A stretch of DNA of 64,000 nt from Odoribacter lunatus (GCF_943193135.1 NZ_CALPCZ010000007.1:32483-96482); one strand, 5' to 3'. Positions 37,736 through 47,918 are shown, counted from the first letter of the stretch. Numbers and translations: made by a program. Notes: generated from the sequence alone by a model not told the origin.

Positions 37736-39196
37736 CTAAAATTGAATATTAAAAATTTCTTTTACCACTTCTTTATCATCAAAATGATGCTTCACACCTT
37801 TTATCTCCTGATAATCTTCATGCCCTTTACCGGCTATCAATACAATATCCCCCTTTACAGCCACCGTCAATGCTTTCCGGATAGCCTCTTTCCTGTCTGT
37901 CTCTGTTTGTACCTTATCCGCATACTCTTCTTTCACCCCTGCCATCATATCCGCAATAATCGCTTCGGGTTCCTCACTTCTGGGATTATCTGAAGTTAAG
38001 ACGACAAAATCGCTGTATCGGCAAGCAGCATCCGCCATTTCCGGACGCTTCGTCTTATCCCGATCTCCACCGGCACCTACCACCGTATAAACAACCGCCC
38101 CTTTTCCTTTCAAGCCGTTTATGGTCGAAAGTACATTCTCCAGTGCATCAGGAGTATGGGCATAATCTACAACCGCCATCACTCCTTCTTTAGATAAAAT
38201 CGTCTCAAAACGACCGGAAACGGGCACCAACATACTCATTGCACGCAACACCTGCTCTTTCTCCAGACCCAACAGACAAGCCGACGCATAAACCGCCAAC
38301 AAATTATATACATTAAAATCACCCGTAAATTTCACCCATACTTCCTGACCGTCCAAACGCAATAATGTACCGTCCAAACGTCTTTCCACCGCCTTGGCAT
38401 TAAAATCCGCCAGCGTACGGCAGGAATAACTGTAACGCCGGGCAACCGTATTCTGCAACATCACCGCCCCGTTCTTGTCATCCGCGTTGGTCAAAGCGAA
38501 AGCCTCTTTTTTTAACCCGTCAAAAAAACCTTTCTTCGCCTCAATATAAGCCCGGAAAGTTTTATGGTAATCCAAATGATCGTGCGTGATATTTGAAAAT
38601 ATAGCACCGTCAAAATCCAGTCCTGCAATCCTTTTCTGATGAATTGCATGCGAACTTACTTCCATAAAGCAATATTCACATCCTGCATCCACCATCTTTT
38701 TCAACAAACCGTTCAACTCCACTGCATCGGGCGTCGTATGAGTAGAAGGGAATTTCTCATCATCTACATAATTACAAACCGTAGAAAGCAATCCCGCCTT
38801 CTTACCCGTAAGACGAAGCAGTTCATACAACAGCGTTGCCGTTGTCGTCTTTCCATTCGTACCCGTCACGCCTACCAATTTCATTTTCCGGGAAGGATTC
38901 CCGTAATAATTGGCAACCATTTTTCCCAACGCTTCCGAAGAATCCGCAACCTGCACATAACACACGCCCTTTGCCAAATCCTCCGGCAACTCCTCGCAGA
39001 CCACTGCCACAGCTCCCGCCTCCACCGCTTTCGCTATAAAAGCATGTCCATCCGCACTCACACCCCGTTGCGCCACAAACACATCCCCCTTCCTGATTTT
39101 TCGGGAATCAAAATGAATACCATTTACCAAACATTCCTCCCCTCCGCGTATCTCCTCATAAACCACATCCATTAATAAATCCTGCAATCTTTCCAT
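37736..39196 (-). CDS. murE: UDP-MurNAc-L-Ala-D-Glu:meso-diaminopimelate ligase
   Basis: 486 aa. ATP loop [18 protein letters not shown] near 109, [12 protein letters not shown] near 178, and the substrate-defining [11 protein letters not shown] near 402. The DNPR motif is the meso-diaminopimelate signature. No murF follows; the cluster goes straight from murE to mraY, the usual Bacteroidetes order. It ends 5 bp before mraY. Confidence 0.95.
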   Translation of the reverse strand: MERLQDLLMDVVYEEIRGGEECLVNGIHFDSRKIRKGDVFVAQRGVSADGHAFIAKAVEAGAVAVVCEELPEDLAKGVCYVQVADSSEALGKMVANYYGNPSRKMKLVGVTGTNGKTTTATLLYELLRLTGKKAGLLSTVCNYVDDEKFPSTHTTPDAVELNGLLKKMVDAGCEYCFMEVSSHAIHQKRIAGLDFDGAIFSNITHDHLDYHKTFRAYIEAKKGFFDGLKKEAFALTNADDKNGAVMLQNTVARRYSYSCRTLADFNAKAVERRLDGTLLRLDGQEVWVKFTGDFNVYNLLAVYASACLLGLEKEQVLRAMSMLVPVSGRFETILSKEGVMAVVDYAHTPDALENVLSTINGLKGKGAVVYTVVGAGGDRDKTKRPEMADAACRYSDFVVLTSDNPRSEEPEAIIADMMAGVKEEYADKVQTETDRKEAIRKALTVAVKGDIVLIAGKGHEDYQEIKGVKHHFDDKEVVKEIFNIQF

Positions 39197-39199
39197 GCC

Positions 39200-41305
39200 T
39201 TATCTTAATTCTATTTGAATAAACGCACCTTCCTTTATTTCCTTCCCCGGAGCCAACGACTGTTTCTGCACCATTCCCGAACCGGTCACCCCCACTTTCA
39301 ATCCCGCATTTTCCAACACAAACAACGCATCCCGCAATCCCATTCCCTTTACATTCGGCACCACAGCATTTGTAATCCGCCGGGGCTTCAATACGATATG
39401 CTCACTCTCCCCGCTGGAAGTAATCACCCAATCATTCTCTACCACCTCTTCTTGTCCTTCCCACTCCATACCCAACATATCAAACACCTGTTGAAAATCC
39501 TTTTTCAAACCATTTTTACTGACAGGCAACGTACTTTCTGCCAATACCTGCTGTTCTCCATAATGCATATAAGCAATGGCGTATACCTTATCGGCAATCT
39601 CCCTAAATGCCGGACTCGAAACCTGTGCCGCATAATACCCTTTCGACAAAGAAGGGCCATCTATCACCACAATACAAGAATAAAGCGGATTATCCGCCGG
39701 AAAAAATCCCACAAAACTTGCCCGGTATTTCTTATCTCCATATCCTTTCGTTCCCGTTGCGATACGCGCTGTTCCCGTCTTTCCCGCAATAGCATACTTA
39801 TCTGTCCGGATATTTTTTGCCGTACCATTCTCCACCACACCTTTCAGCATCTCCCGTATTTTAACCAGCGTATTTCGGCTACATATCCTTCCACCCACTT
39901 CTTCCGGCTCGAAAACCTTCACCACCTTTCCCCGATTCCGAATTTCCTTCACAAAACGGGGACGCATACGCTGTCCGTCATTCGCAATGGCATTATAAAA
40001 AGCCAATACCTGCAAAGGCGTAATCTTCAACTCGTACCCAATACTCATCCACGGCAGCGTAATACCCGTCCATTCTTTATCCCCCGGATGCTTTATATAA
40101 GGCTCGCCCTCACCCCGCAGCCTTACACCCAACTTCTTATCCAAATCCAATCCGCACCAACGGTTCACAAAACGCTCCGGCTGCTTATTATAATAATCAT
40201 ACACAAGTTTGGCGATACCATTAGACGACGTCTCAAAAATATGCTGCACCGTAATTTTACCAGGCTTCTTATTATCCGATTCTGTCAGATAATTCTTATA
40301 AAACTGATACTTTCCCGAACCTCCCAAATTCACCGTATCCTCCGGTTCCACGAATCCGTCTTCCAACAAAGCAATCATCGTCGCCGCCTTAATCACCGAA
40401 CCGGGTTCACCCGCATCACTGATTGCATAATTCATATCTTCCCGATACCTCCCGTCAGGCGTACGCGACAAATTAGCAATAGCCTTCACATCTCCCGTTT
40501 TCACCTCCATCAACACCGCCGTACCTTTTTGTGCCTCAAATTTCTCCAACTGTCGCAACAAAGCATGCTGCACAATATCCTGATAATCGACATCTATGGT
40601 CGTAATCACATCATTTCCATCCTCCGGTTCCTCTACAGTTACCGGTACCCACGTACCGGACATCATCTGTTTCACGCTTCGTCCCGGAATCCCTTTCAAT
40701 TCATTTTCAAAAGCACCTTCAATACCGACCCTTCCCTCCCGGCCACTGCTTTCCGTGTTATTCAAGTAACCGATAGTACGGGTTGCCAAATCCTTATGAG
40801 GCTGCAATCGGTCGCTATTCATCACTTCTATCAAGCCCCCCTTGTTCTTGCCCAACCGAAATATCGGAAACTTCTTGATTTCCTGTAATTCATTGTACGA
40901 AACCTTGCGTTTATTCAACAAATAATAACGGTTCCTCGGATTCTTGGCTATTTTCAAACGCTTCTTGTAAGAAGCCACACTCTCATCCTTAAAAAAGTTC
41001 GACAAACACAAAGCCAGACTGTCCACACCTGTACGGAAAACTTCTTCCGACACCACCTTCCAATCGACATGCAATTCGTAATAAGGCACCGAGCTCGCTA
41101 ATATCCTGCCGTCGGTAGCACATATATCCCCCCGGTTCGGAGCCACCTCAAAATCCCGGACCCGTACCGACCCCGCTTTATCTCTCCACTCTTTCCCTTC
41201 CCACATCTGTACATGAAGAGCCTTCATCACAATCAAGACGGCAAGTATCGTCATCAGGATATACACTATCCCGACACGCCATACTATTTCGCTCTTCATT
41301 GACAT
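39200..41305 (-). CDS. ftsI: Division-specific transpeptidase (FtsI/PBP3 type) with PASTA domain
   Basis: 701 aa class B penicillin-binding protein. One N-terminal membrane anchor (residues 10-30), a pedestal domain with EVAPNRGDICATDGRILA, and a transpeptidase domain with SVIK near residue 303, SSN near 361 and KTG near 510. After residue 635 comes a PASTA domain (VPNVKGMGLRDALFVLENAG), which Proteobacterial FtsI lacks but Bacteroidetes and Gram-positive PBPs often have. It lies just 3 bp before murE and 4 bp after ftsL. Confidence 0.94.
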   Translation of the reverse strand: MSMKSEIVWRVGIVYILMTILAVLIVMKALHVQMWEGKEWRDKAGSVRVRDFEVAPNRGDICATDGRILASSVPYYELHVDWKVVSEEVFRTGVDSLALCLSNFFKDESVASYKKRLKIAKNPRNRYYLLNKRKVSYNELQEIKKFPIFRLGKNKGGLIEVMNSDRLQPHKDLATRTIGYLNNTESSGREGRVGIEGAFENELKGIPGRSVKQMMSGTWVPVTVEEPEDGNDVITTIDVDYQDIVQHALLRQLEKFEAQKGTAVLMEVKTGDVKAIANLSRTPDGRYREDMNYAISDAGEPGSVIKAATMIALLEDGFVEPEDTVNLGGSGKYQFYKNYLTESDNKKPGKITVQHIFETSSNGIAKLVYDYYNKQPERFVNRWCGLDLDKKLGVRLRGEGEPYIKHPGDKEWTGITLPWMSIGYELKITPLQVLAFYNAIANDGQRMRPRFVKEIRNRGKVVKVFEPEEVGGRICSRNTLVKIREMLKGVVENGTAKNIRTDKYAIAGKTGTARIATGTKGYGDKKYRASFVGFFPADNPLYSCIVVIDGPSLSKGYYAAQVSSPAFREIADKVYAIAYMHYGEQQVLAESTLPVSKNGLKKDFQQVFDMLGMEWEGQEEVVENDWVITSSGESEHIVLKPRRITNAVVPNVKGMGLRDALFVLENAGLKVGVTGSGMVQKQSLAPGKEIKEGAFIQIELR

Positions 41306-41309
41306 AAAC

Positions 41310-41684
41310 CTACTTCTTATATATCTTTATGGGAGGTTCCTTACTCTCTTGCAATTCAAGACCTTCTTTATTCACTCTTTTCTTTACCTCCGACTGTTTG
41401 CTTATAAACATCAAATCCGCTGCTGTCGTAATCGACTTGAAACGCAAATCTCTCACTTCCCGTTCCATGGCCACTTTTCTTTTATAAAGTCTCTCCGTAC
41501 CGTAACCGTTGGCTATATAAACAATACCCAAAAACGTCAAAAACAAAATAAACGCCATATTTCGCCGGATAACCTTATCCGCCAAAATACGTCCGTCCAG
41601 CAACTCCTTTACAGACGTGCCTACCGTCTCTTTCAACTCCTCGTTGGGTGAAATAAAATCTTTCGTCTTATCAAACAATCCCAT
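41310..41684 (-). CDS. ftsL: FtsL-like division protein
   Basis: 124 aa bitopic protein: an N-terminal cytoplasmic segment of ~45 residues, a single transmembrane helix (about 46-62, FILFLTFLGIVYIANGY), then a short predicted coiled coil with heptad-like LYKRKVAMEREVRDLRF. This is the FtsL plan and the gene sits at the FtsL position between rsmH and ftsI. Sequence identity to known FtsL is low, so the call rests on topology and position. Confidence 0.8.
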   Translation of the reverse strand: MGLFDKTKDFISPNEELKETVGTSVKELLDGRILADKVIRRNMAFILFLTFLGIVYIANGYGTERLYKRKVAMEREVRDLRFKSITTAADLMFISKQSEVKKRVNKEGLELQESKEPPIKIYKK

Positions 41685-41695
41685 AACTCATTTCT

Positions 41696-42604
41696 CTATT
41701 CTTCCACTTTTCGGGCAATCCGCAATTTCGCGCTTCTCGCTCTTGGATTACTTGCAATCTCTTCCTCCGACGGCACTATAATCTTTCGGTTCACCAGCTC
41801 AAAAGCATTATTCACCCGCCCGTACAACAAATCTTTTTCCTCTTTTCCTTCGACATTACCCGTCTTGAAAAAGTTCTTCACAATCCTGTCCTCCAGCGAG
41901 TGATAAGTAATAACAACCAACCGTCCCCCCGGCTTCAATACTTTCGCCGTCTGCACCAACATCTCTTTCAAGGCATCCAATTCCCCGTTCACTTCAATCC
42001 GCAACGCCTGATATACTTTTGCCAGATATTTCTTTTCCTTCATCTTAGGCACACAGGGCAATATAGCCCGATACAAATCATCGGATGATACGATAGCTTT
42101 CTCCTGTCGAGCCTTCAATAACGCCGCGACCAGCCTGCCGGCATTTTCCACCTCCCCGTAATTCCGGAATATACTCAAAAGCTGTTCTTCCGGATAATCA
42201 TTCAGCACATCCGAAGCCTTCAATACGCTCCGACGATTCATCCGCATATCCAGTTCCGCATCAAAGCGAAACGAAAATCCTCTTTCCGCCTCATCAAATT
42301 CATGCGAAGAAACCCCCAGGTCCGCCAAAATACCATCCACCTGTCCCCAACCGTAATAACGCACAAAATTTTGCAAATACCTGAAATTATGATTGACAAA
42401 AACAAAACGTTCATCCTCCGGAATATTCGGCAACACATCCTCATCTTGATCGAAACCCATCAACCGTCCTGCTCCCAATCGCCGTAAAATTTCCCGCGAA
42501 TGTCCTCCGCCCCCGAACGTCAAATCAAGATAATCCCCATCCGGTTTAATATCCAAACCGTCCACGGACTCCCGCAATAATACCGGCACATGATATTCCG
42601 CCAT
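41696..42604 (-). CDS. rsmH: 16S rRNA (cytosine-1402-N4)-methyltransferase
   Basis: SAM-dependent enzyme (MraW). 302 aa. It starts with YHVPVLLRESVDGLDI, then the SAM-binding DLTFGGGGHSREIL near 27-40 and DGILADLGVSSHEFDEAERG near 100-120. The C-terminus carries VVITYHSLEDRIVKNFF and the basic NPRARSAKLRIARK. It follows mraZ after a 9-bp gap, the usual order at the head of dcw clusters. Confidence 0.95.
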   Translation of the reverse strand: MAEYHVPVLLRESVDGLDIKPDGDYLDLTFGGGGHSREILRRLGAGRLMGFDQDEDVLPNIPEDERFVFVNHNFRYLQNFVRYYGWGQVDGILADLGVSSHEFDEAERGFSFRFDAELDMRMNRRSVLKASDVLNDYPEEQLLSIFRNYGEVENAGRLVAALLKARQEKAIVSSDDLYRAILPCVPKMKEKKYLAKVYQALRIEVNGELDALKEMLVQTAKVLKPGGRLVVITYHSLEDRIVKNFFKTGNVEGKEEKDLLYGRVNNAFELVNRKIIVPSEEEIASNPRARSAKLRIARKVEE

Positions 42605-42613
42605 TGAAAACGC

Positions 42614-43069
42614 CTATTTATTCTGTTCGTCAAAAACCTCTTGTGTCAATCGGGCAAAATCCTCTCCATCCACTCTTACAGCTTCATAATGCTGCGGTTC
42701 CCATACACCTATTTTGGAATCCTGTCCCGCCAAAACCAATTCTTTGTCAATCCCCACTTCTTCCAATATTTTCTTTGAAAGCAAAACCCGCCCGCTAGCA
42801 TCCATTTCCACTTCCTGTACCCCTCGGTATAATTCCCGCATAAAAGCTGCATGCCGAGGATTAAAAAGATTCAATTTAGCCTGCACGCCACTCACCAAAG
42901 CCTCCCACTCCTTATACGGATACATATCCAACGAAGCCTCAAATACATTCCGCCGAACGACAAAAACCGTCTGCCCCAGCTCCGCCATCACTTTCCGGAA
43001 GGCCGCGGGTATCATAACTCTATATTTACTGTCTGCCTTACATGAATAATCCCCTATAAACGAAGCCAT
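42614..43069 (-). CDS. mraZ: MraZ transcriptional regulator
   Basis: 151 aa with the two SpoVT-AbrB half domains of MraZ: FIGDYSCKADSKYRVMIPAA at the N-terminus and VEMDASGRVLLSKKILEEVG in the middle (residues 87-107). In other bacteria MraZ represses its own dcw operon by binding repeated TGGGA boxes; such boxes lie directly upstream here (43173-43197). First gene of the cluster. Confidence 0.95.
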   Translation of the reverse strand: MASFIGDYSCKADSKYRVMIPAAFRKVMAELGQTVFVVRRNVFEASLDMYPYKEWEALVSGVQAKLNLFNPRHAAFMRELYRGVQEVEMDASGRVLLSKKILEEVGIDKELVLAGQDSKIGVWEPQHYEAVRVDGEDFARLTQEVFDEQNK

Positions 43070-43147
43070 AACTCTTTTTATTCAACTTAACAAACAAAAA
43101 TTCAATCACTTAAAAAACATAAACATCTTCCAACAACACCATACTTT

Positions 43148-43197
43148 CAAAAGGTAAAATTAAATAAAATATTCCCATCTTCTACCACTTTCTCCCA
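43148..43197 (-). promoter_or_regulatory. MraZ operator and possible mraZ promoter
   Basis: On the minus strand three boxes TGGGA, TGGTA, TGGGA lie at 43193-43197, 43183-43187 and 43173-43177, exactly 10 bp apart, as in known MraZ-binding repeats. Downstream, TACCTTTTG (43148-43156) resembles a -7 element with one extra base, about 80 bp before the mraZ start. Bound MraZ would occupy the -33 side of this promoter. Confidence 0.7.
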
Positions 43198-43283
43198 CTT
43201 TTTTACACCGCACCCCTAACTTTAACACAAAATTCCCGTCCGAATACTTTATTGCGGCCGATTATAATTTTAAAATTAAATCG

Positions 43284-43291
43284 TATTTTTG
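43284..43291 (+). promoter_or_regulatory. Promoter -7 element directly before a start codon
   Basis: TATTTTTG matches TAnnTTTG and ends 4 bp before ATG 43296. With transcription beginning a few bases after this element, the Yip1-like gene would be leaderless. No TTG at the ideal -33 spacing is visible. Confidence 0.5.
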
Positions 43292-43295
43292 TACC

Positions 43296-43877
43296 ATGCA
43301 GAACGGAAATGACATAAAATTCTGGTTTCAAACCATCCGCCGATTCTTACTTCATCCAACAGAAGCATGGAATCATATTCCGGAAAATTTTTCCGGAAAC
43401 AATGCTCTTTTTTCCAAACGTTTCCTGTCATTTTGTATCGCTATTTCTTTTATCGTATTATTATTCAGCCTCATTAGACTGAATTTTTTACATGCAATCA
43501 TATACGGACTCATCGCTTTCGCATCCGATTTTTTCGGCATATACTTAGTTTATCTGTTAATTCGGGAATACCTGATCGGAAAAGAACAAATTCCTGTCAA
43601 TACGACCTTATCTCTTATTGTGTACAGTTCGGTCATATTCCTGCTATTCCACAATCTGTCCTTTACTTTCGGAGGCAACTTCATCGGACAACTGCTGAAT
43701 CTGATAAGTTTACTATTTCTAAGGACACTTTATACCGGCATCAATCAAACTATTGAGCTGACAACCGTACAAAAAACGAACTTATTTATCGTTACCGGTT
43801 TAGCCATCATTTTTATTCCGGTTATTATTCATAAACTGCTGACCATTTTATTTCACTTGCCGGCATTCAATTTATAA
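43296..43877 (+). CDS. Yip1-like integral membrane protein
   Basis: 193 aa with five predicted transmembrane helices after an N-terminal [19 protein letters not shown] amphipathic segment, the plan of YIP1-domain proteins. Function in bacteria is unknown. It is followed by smpB after 4 bp, so the two form an operon; the promoter element sits so close to the ATG that the mRNA may lack a 5' leader. Confidence 0.7.
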   Translation: MQNGNDIKFWFQTIRRFLLHPTEAWNHIPENFSGNNALFSKRFLSFCIAISFIVLLFSLIRLNFLHAIIYGLIAFASDFFGIYLVYLLIREYLIGKEQIPVNTTLSLIVYSSVIFLLFHNLSFTFGGNFIGQLLNLISLLFLRTLYTGINQTIELTTVQKTNLFIVTGLAIIFIPVIIHKLLTILFHLPAFNL

Positions 43878-43881
43878 AACC

Positions 43882-44334
43882 ATGACACAAAACAACATCA
43901 ATATAAAAAACCGCCGTGCCTCCTTCGATTACGAATTCGTCGAAGAATACAACGCCGGCATTATCCTTACCGGCACCGAAATAAAATCCGTCAGGGCAGG
44001 CAAAGCAAGCCTTGTGGACTCCTATTGTTATTTTCACAAAGGCGAACTATGGGTAAAAGGCATACACATCGCCGAATACCGGTTGGGCACCTACTACAAC
44101 CACGAAGAAAAACGCGAACGGAAATTACTGCTCACCCGCAAAGAACTGCGTAAACTGGAACGCAACGTAAAAGAAGCGGGACTTACCATCGTCCCCACCA
44201 AAATGTTCCTGACAGATCGGGGCTGGGCAAAATTACGGATAGCCCTTGCAAAAGGTAAAAAAGAATACGACAAACGGGAATCCCTAAAACTGAAAGATGC
44301 CAAAAAAGACATGGACCGCGCCATGAAACACTAA
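43882..44334 (+). CDS. smpB: SsrA-binding protein SmpB
   Basis: 150-aa tmRNA partner needed for ribosome rescue. [20 protein letters not shown] near the N-terminus, [20 protein letters not shown], then the [20 protein letters not shown] segment are highly conserved. The C-terminal tail is Lys-rich ([10 protein letters not shown]) as expected for the helix that enters the decoding site. No tmRNA gene was found in the window. Confidence 0.95.
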   Translation: MTQNNINIKNRRASFDYEFVEEYNAGIILTGTEIKSVRAGKASLVDSYCYFHKGELWVKGIHIAEYRLGTYYNHEEKRERKLLLTRKELRKLERNVKEAGLTIVPTKMFLTDRGWAKLRIALAKGKKEYDKRESLKLKDAKKDMDRAMKH

Positions 44335-44433
44335 AACGCATCAAGAAAGTACCACCGATTCTTCTCTTTTTATTTTTAAATCGTTACCTTCGCATGATTT
44401 GTAATATAAAATCATAATCTAAATACCAGTATC

Positions 44434-45741
44434 ATGTATCAAAGTATAAAGACAGTATCATTTGAAGAGGCTGTAAAAGTTGTGAAATCGGGCGACCGCA
44501 TTCACGTACACAGTGTTGCATGCGCCCCACAGGGATTAATTCAGGCTTTATGCGCCAGAGGCCGTGCAGGCGAGTTGAAAAATATTAAACTTCAACATCT
44601 TCACACAGAAGGTTGCGCCCCGTATGCGGAACAGGAATTCGAGGGAATTTTCTCCCTGGAATCTTTCTTTGTCGGACACAATGTCCGTAAAGCAACCCAA
44701 GACGGATGGGCGGATTATATTCCCGTACATTTGAGCGAAACCCAAAAATTAATCCGTATGGGTTATACGCCGGTAGATGTTGCCATGATACAGGTATGCC
44801 CTCCGGACAAACACGGATATGTATCTATGGGTACATCCGTTGATGCCACGTTGGCTGCCGTGGAAAATGCCAAAACAGTTATCGCCGTTATCAACCCGAA
44901 TGTTCCGAGAGCCTTCGGTGACGCCATCATCAAACTGTCGGATATTGATATTTTCTGCGAAGACAATACGCCGCTGATTGAAGCTAAACCGACCACTCCT
45001 TCCGAACAGGATATAAAAATCGGACAGAATTGCGCCGCATTGATTGAAGACGGAGCTTGTCTGCAAATGGGTATCGGTGCCATTCCGAACGCTGTTCTTT
45101 CCCAATTGGGCAACCACAAAAATTTGGGTATTCACACTGAAATGTTCGCCGACGGCGTACTTCCCCTGTATTATAAAGGTGTTATCAACAACCTGAATAA
45201 AAAATACGACAAAGGGAAAATCGTATCCACCTTCTTAATGGGTTCCAAAGAAGTATATGACTTCATCGACGATAACCCCGCTGTTGCCATGATGGACGTA
45301 GGCTATACCAATGACCCGTGTATCATCGCACAGCAACCCAAAATGACAGCCATCAACTCTGCACTGTCCATCGACATCACAGGACAGGTAAATGCGGATT
45401 CACTGGGCTGCAAATTCTACAGTGGCTGCGGAGGCCAATTGGATTTCATCCGTGGAGCAGCTGCCAGCGAAGGCGGGAAACCCATTATCGCCATGCCTTC
45501 TGTAACGGCCAAAGGTATGAGTAAAATCAGTCCTACCTTATTAAACGGAGCCGGAGTAGTAACTACCCGTTTCGATGTTCACTATGTCGTAACGGAATTC
45601 GGTGCGGTAGACCTTTACGGGAAAACCATGCAAGACCGTGCAAAAGCCTTAATTTCCATTGCACATCCCGACCATCAGGAAGAATTGGACAAAGCCGCTT
45701 TTGAACGCTTCGGAAGCCACTTTCATTTCGTAACCAAATAA
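44434..45741 (+). CDS. Acetyl-CoA hydrolase/transferase (4-hydroxybutyrate CoA-transferase type)
   Basis: 435 aa. N-terminal VVKSGDRIHVHSVACAPQG and the active-site region GIHTEMFADGVLPLYYKG near residues 231-248, whose glutamate forms the CoA thioester in this family, followed by GGQLDFIRGAAASEGGKPI near 345. This is the Cat1/AbfT group that moves CoA among acetate, butyrate and 4-hydroxybutyrate. In fermenting Bacteroidales such enzymes support butyrate or propionate production. The exact acceptor cannot be fixed from sequence. Confidence 0.88.
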   Translation: MYQSIKTVSFEEAVKVVKSGDRIHVHSVACAPQGLIQALCARGRAGELKNIKLQHLHTEGCAPYAEQEFEGIFSLESFFVGHNVRKATQDGWADYIPVHLSETQKLIRMGYTPVDVAMIQVCPPDKHGYVSMGTSVDATLAAVENAKTVIAVINPNVPRAFGDAIIKLSDIDIFCEDNTPLIEAKPTTPSEQDIKIGQNCAALIEDGACLQMGIGAIPNAVLSQLGNHKNLGIHTEMFADGVLPLYYKGVINNLNKKYDKGKIVSTFLMGSKEVYDFIDDNPAVAMMDVGYTNDPCIIAQQPKMTAINSALSIDITGQVNADSLGCKFYSGCGGQLDFIRGAAASEGGKPIIAMPSVTAKGMSKISPTLLNGAGVVTTRFDVHYVVTEFGAVDLYGKTMQDRAKALISIAHPDHQEELDKAAFERFGSHFHFVTK

Positions 45742-45761
45742 ACGGAATTACTTTCATACAG

Positions 45762-45789
45762 ACCTCTCCCCGACCGGGAGAGGTTTTTT
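45762..45789 (+). terminator. Terminator after the CoA-transferase gene
   Basis: CCTCTCCC (45763-45770) and GGGAGAGG (45776-45783) form an 8-bp GC-rich stem with a 5-nt loop, followed by TTTTTT. A textbook intrinsic terminator 21 bp after the stop codon. Confidence 0.88.
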
Positions 45790-45812
45790 ATTTCCTTCCG
45801 TCCGGCGAAACT

Positions 45813-45842
45813 TTGACTTTCGGCATTTTAGTTGTATTTTCG
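45813..45842 (+). promoter_or_regulatory. dgt promoter
   Basis: TTG at 45813-45815, 19 bp, then TATTTTCG at 45835-45842 (TAnnTTTG with one change). It lies 41 bp before ATG 45883. Confidence 0.55.
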
Positions 45843-45882
45843 CACAAAGTAAATCATGTAATCTATAAACTTACCTTTCAAC

Positions 45883-47232
45883 ATGGATTGGAATAAACTT
45901 TTATCTGCACGACGTTATCATCCGGGAGCCACCACATCCCTATTTCATTCACACGACCGCTCGCAATTTCAACGGGATTACGACCGGTTAATTTTTTCTT
46001 CTCCCTTTCGCCGCTTGCAGAATAAAACACAAGTATTCCCCTTGCCCGGCAATATATTTGTACATAACCGGCTTACACATAGCCTTGAAGTTGCCAGTGT
46101 CGGCCGTTCTTTAGGAAATAAAATCAGCCAATTTCTCAAACAAAACCATATTGAACTGAACAACCCCGAATTGGCGGAAGAAATCGGTACAATTGTCAGT
46201 ACCGCCTGTCTGGCTCACGATTTAGGCAATCCACCATTCGGACATTCCGGTGAAGAAGCCATTTCCTACTTTTTCAGCGAAGGTGAAGGCTTGTATCTAA
46301 AAAAACTTCTTTCAGACGAAGAGTGGATGGATTTAAGCCATTTTGAAGGAAATGCCAACACGTTCCGTCTGCTGACCCACAGTTTCAAAGGGCGCCGTCC
46401 GGGCGGTTATACCATGACTTACACGACCCTGGCTTCCATCGTCAAATACCCTTTTGAATCCAAAGCCTCCGCCAAAGGTTACAAATACGGCTTCTTCCAA
46501 AGCGAAAAAGAGATTTACAAACAAGTAGCGGAAGAATTGGAGCTCAAACAGTGCGGTACCAACCCGTTGCAATACGTCCGGCACCCGTTGGTTTATTTAG
46601 TAGAAGCCGCCGACGACATCTGTTACCAAATCATGGACATAGAAGATTCGCATAAACTGCGCATCCTCTCTTACGATGAGACGACAAGCATCCTTGAAAA
46701 CTTCTATGACAAAAACGAAGACAAAGAAGATTTAAAAGTCATTGCCCGTACCTTTAAAGTAGTAACGGACAAAAATGAAAGAATCGCATTCCTTCGGGCA
46801 GGCATCATCAATAAACTTATCAATGCGTGTGCGGAAATATTCTGCAACAATTACTACGCTATCATGGAAGGTGAATTTCAAAGCACCCTTATCAAGAAAT
46901 TAAGCGGCACAAACCGAAAAGCCTACGACGCATGCACCGCCCTCGCCTACGAACGCATTTACCACACAAACATCGTAACGCAGATACAAATTGCGGGTTT
47001 TAAGATTTTAGGCACTATTCTGAAAGAATATACGGACGCCATCTTAAAGCCGGAGACGTATTACGCCCGTAATATTCTATCCATTATGCCGGAACAGTAT
47101 CAGGTCAGCAAAGAGGACTCCATGTATACCAAAATACAAACCGTCATTGACTATGTTTCCGGTATGACCGACTCCTACGCACTAAACCTTTACCGAAAAA
47201 TCAAAGGTATCGAAGTGCCGGAGATTAAGTAA
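45883..47232 (+). CDS. dgt: Deoxyguanosinetriphosphate triphosphohydrolase
   Basis: 449-aa HD-domain hydrolase that splits dGTP to deoxyguanosine and triphosphate. FSSPFRRLQNKTQVFPLP and NRLTHSLEVASVGRSL (metal His) precede CLAHDLGNPPFGHSGEEAI, whose HD pair lies near residue 110. EAADDICYQIMDIED near 245 is another metal-site motif. Length and motif order are typical for the type-1 family. Confidence 0.92.
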   Translation: MDWNKLLSARRYHPGATTSLFHSHDRSQFQRDYDRLIFSSPFRRLQNKTQVFPLPGNIFVHNRLTHSLEVASVGRSLGNKISQFLKQNHIELNNPELAEEIGTIVSTACLAHDLGNPPFGHSGEEAISYFFSEGEGLYLKKLLSDEEWMDLSHFEGNANTFRLLTHSFKGRRPGGYTMTYTTLASIVKYPFESKASAKGYKYGFFQSEKEIYKQVAEELELKQCGTNPLQYVRHPLVYLVEAADDICYQIMDIEDSHKLRILSYDETTSILENFYDKNEDKEDLKVIARTFKVVTDKNERIAFLRAGIINKLINACAEIFCNNYYAIMEGEFQSTLIKKLSGTNRKAYDACTALAYERIYHTNIVTQIQIAGFKILGTILKEYTDAILKPETYYARNILSIMPEQYQVSKEDSMYTKIQTVIDYVSGMTDSYALNLYRKIKGIEVPEIK

Positions 47233-47249
47233 GAAAATTTTTGCCTCTT

Positions 47250-47699
47250 TTAAGCCAAGAGACTTTTTACTTTCTCGGAAATCACTTTACCGTCCGCTTT
47301 ACCGGACAACTGTTTGGTAGCCACGCCCATGACTTTTCCCATATCTTTGGCAGAAGTGGCCCCTACCGATGCGATAATCTCTTTTAATGCGGCAGTCAGC
47401 TCCTCATCCGTCAAAGGCTTCGGCAGAAAAGAATTCAACACCTGCAATTGCCCGTTTTCCTCCTCATACAAATCCATCCGTCCCTGCTCTTTATAAATAG
47501 CTGCCGATTCCGTACTCTGCTTCGCCAACTTCTGAATAATCTTCAGACATTCGGCATCATCAATACCTTCTCCTGCACCGGGCTTGGTTTTCGCTTCCAG
47601 AATCACTTTCTTTATATTCCGATAAGCCTCCAAACTAACTTTGTCATGAGCCTTCATAGACTCTTTAATCCCTTGGTTTACTTGTTCTTCGATTGTCAT
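47250..47699 (-). CDS. GatB/YqeY-domain protein
   Basis: 149 aa. The whole protein is a YqeY-type domain: an N-terminal helical half with EAYRNIKKVILEAKTKPG, then the GatB tail-like part with LTDEELTAALKEIIASVG and MGKVMGVATKQLSGKADGK. The domain may bind tRNA, but stand-alone members have no firm function. A minus-strand -7 element TATTTTTG lies at 47757-47764. Confidence 0.9.
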   Translation of the reverse strand: MTIEEQVNQGIKESMKAHDKVSLEAYRNIKKVILEAKTKPGAGEGIDDAECLKIIQKLAKQSTESAAIYKEQGRMDLYEEENGQLQVLNSFLPKPLTDEELTAALKEIIASVGATSAKDMGKVMGVATKQLSGKADGKVISEKVKSLLA

Positions 47700-47918
47700 A
47701 TTTTTCTTTTTAATAATAAGTCATTTACTGATTCGTCGAAATTAATACTTTCTCCTCAAAAATAAAACTCATGGATAAAATTAAATACGCAGGGAATAGA
47801 GTTGATACGGAACTGCGTCGTTTGGAATACACATTAAACCCTATGAATCTCCAGCGAATGTTCTGACAATTGAAATCGAAAAGTGAAAGAATCAAAAAGT
47901 GATATTAAACTTTTTCCT

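Noticed and set aside
39215..40888. 557-codon plus-strand frame opposite ftsI
   Set aside because: Long only because the opposite gene avoids certain codons; composition rich in H/R/I/L, no homology signal, no promoter.
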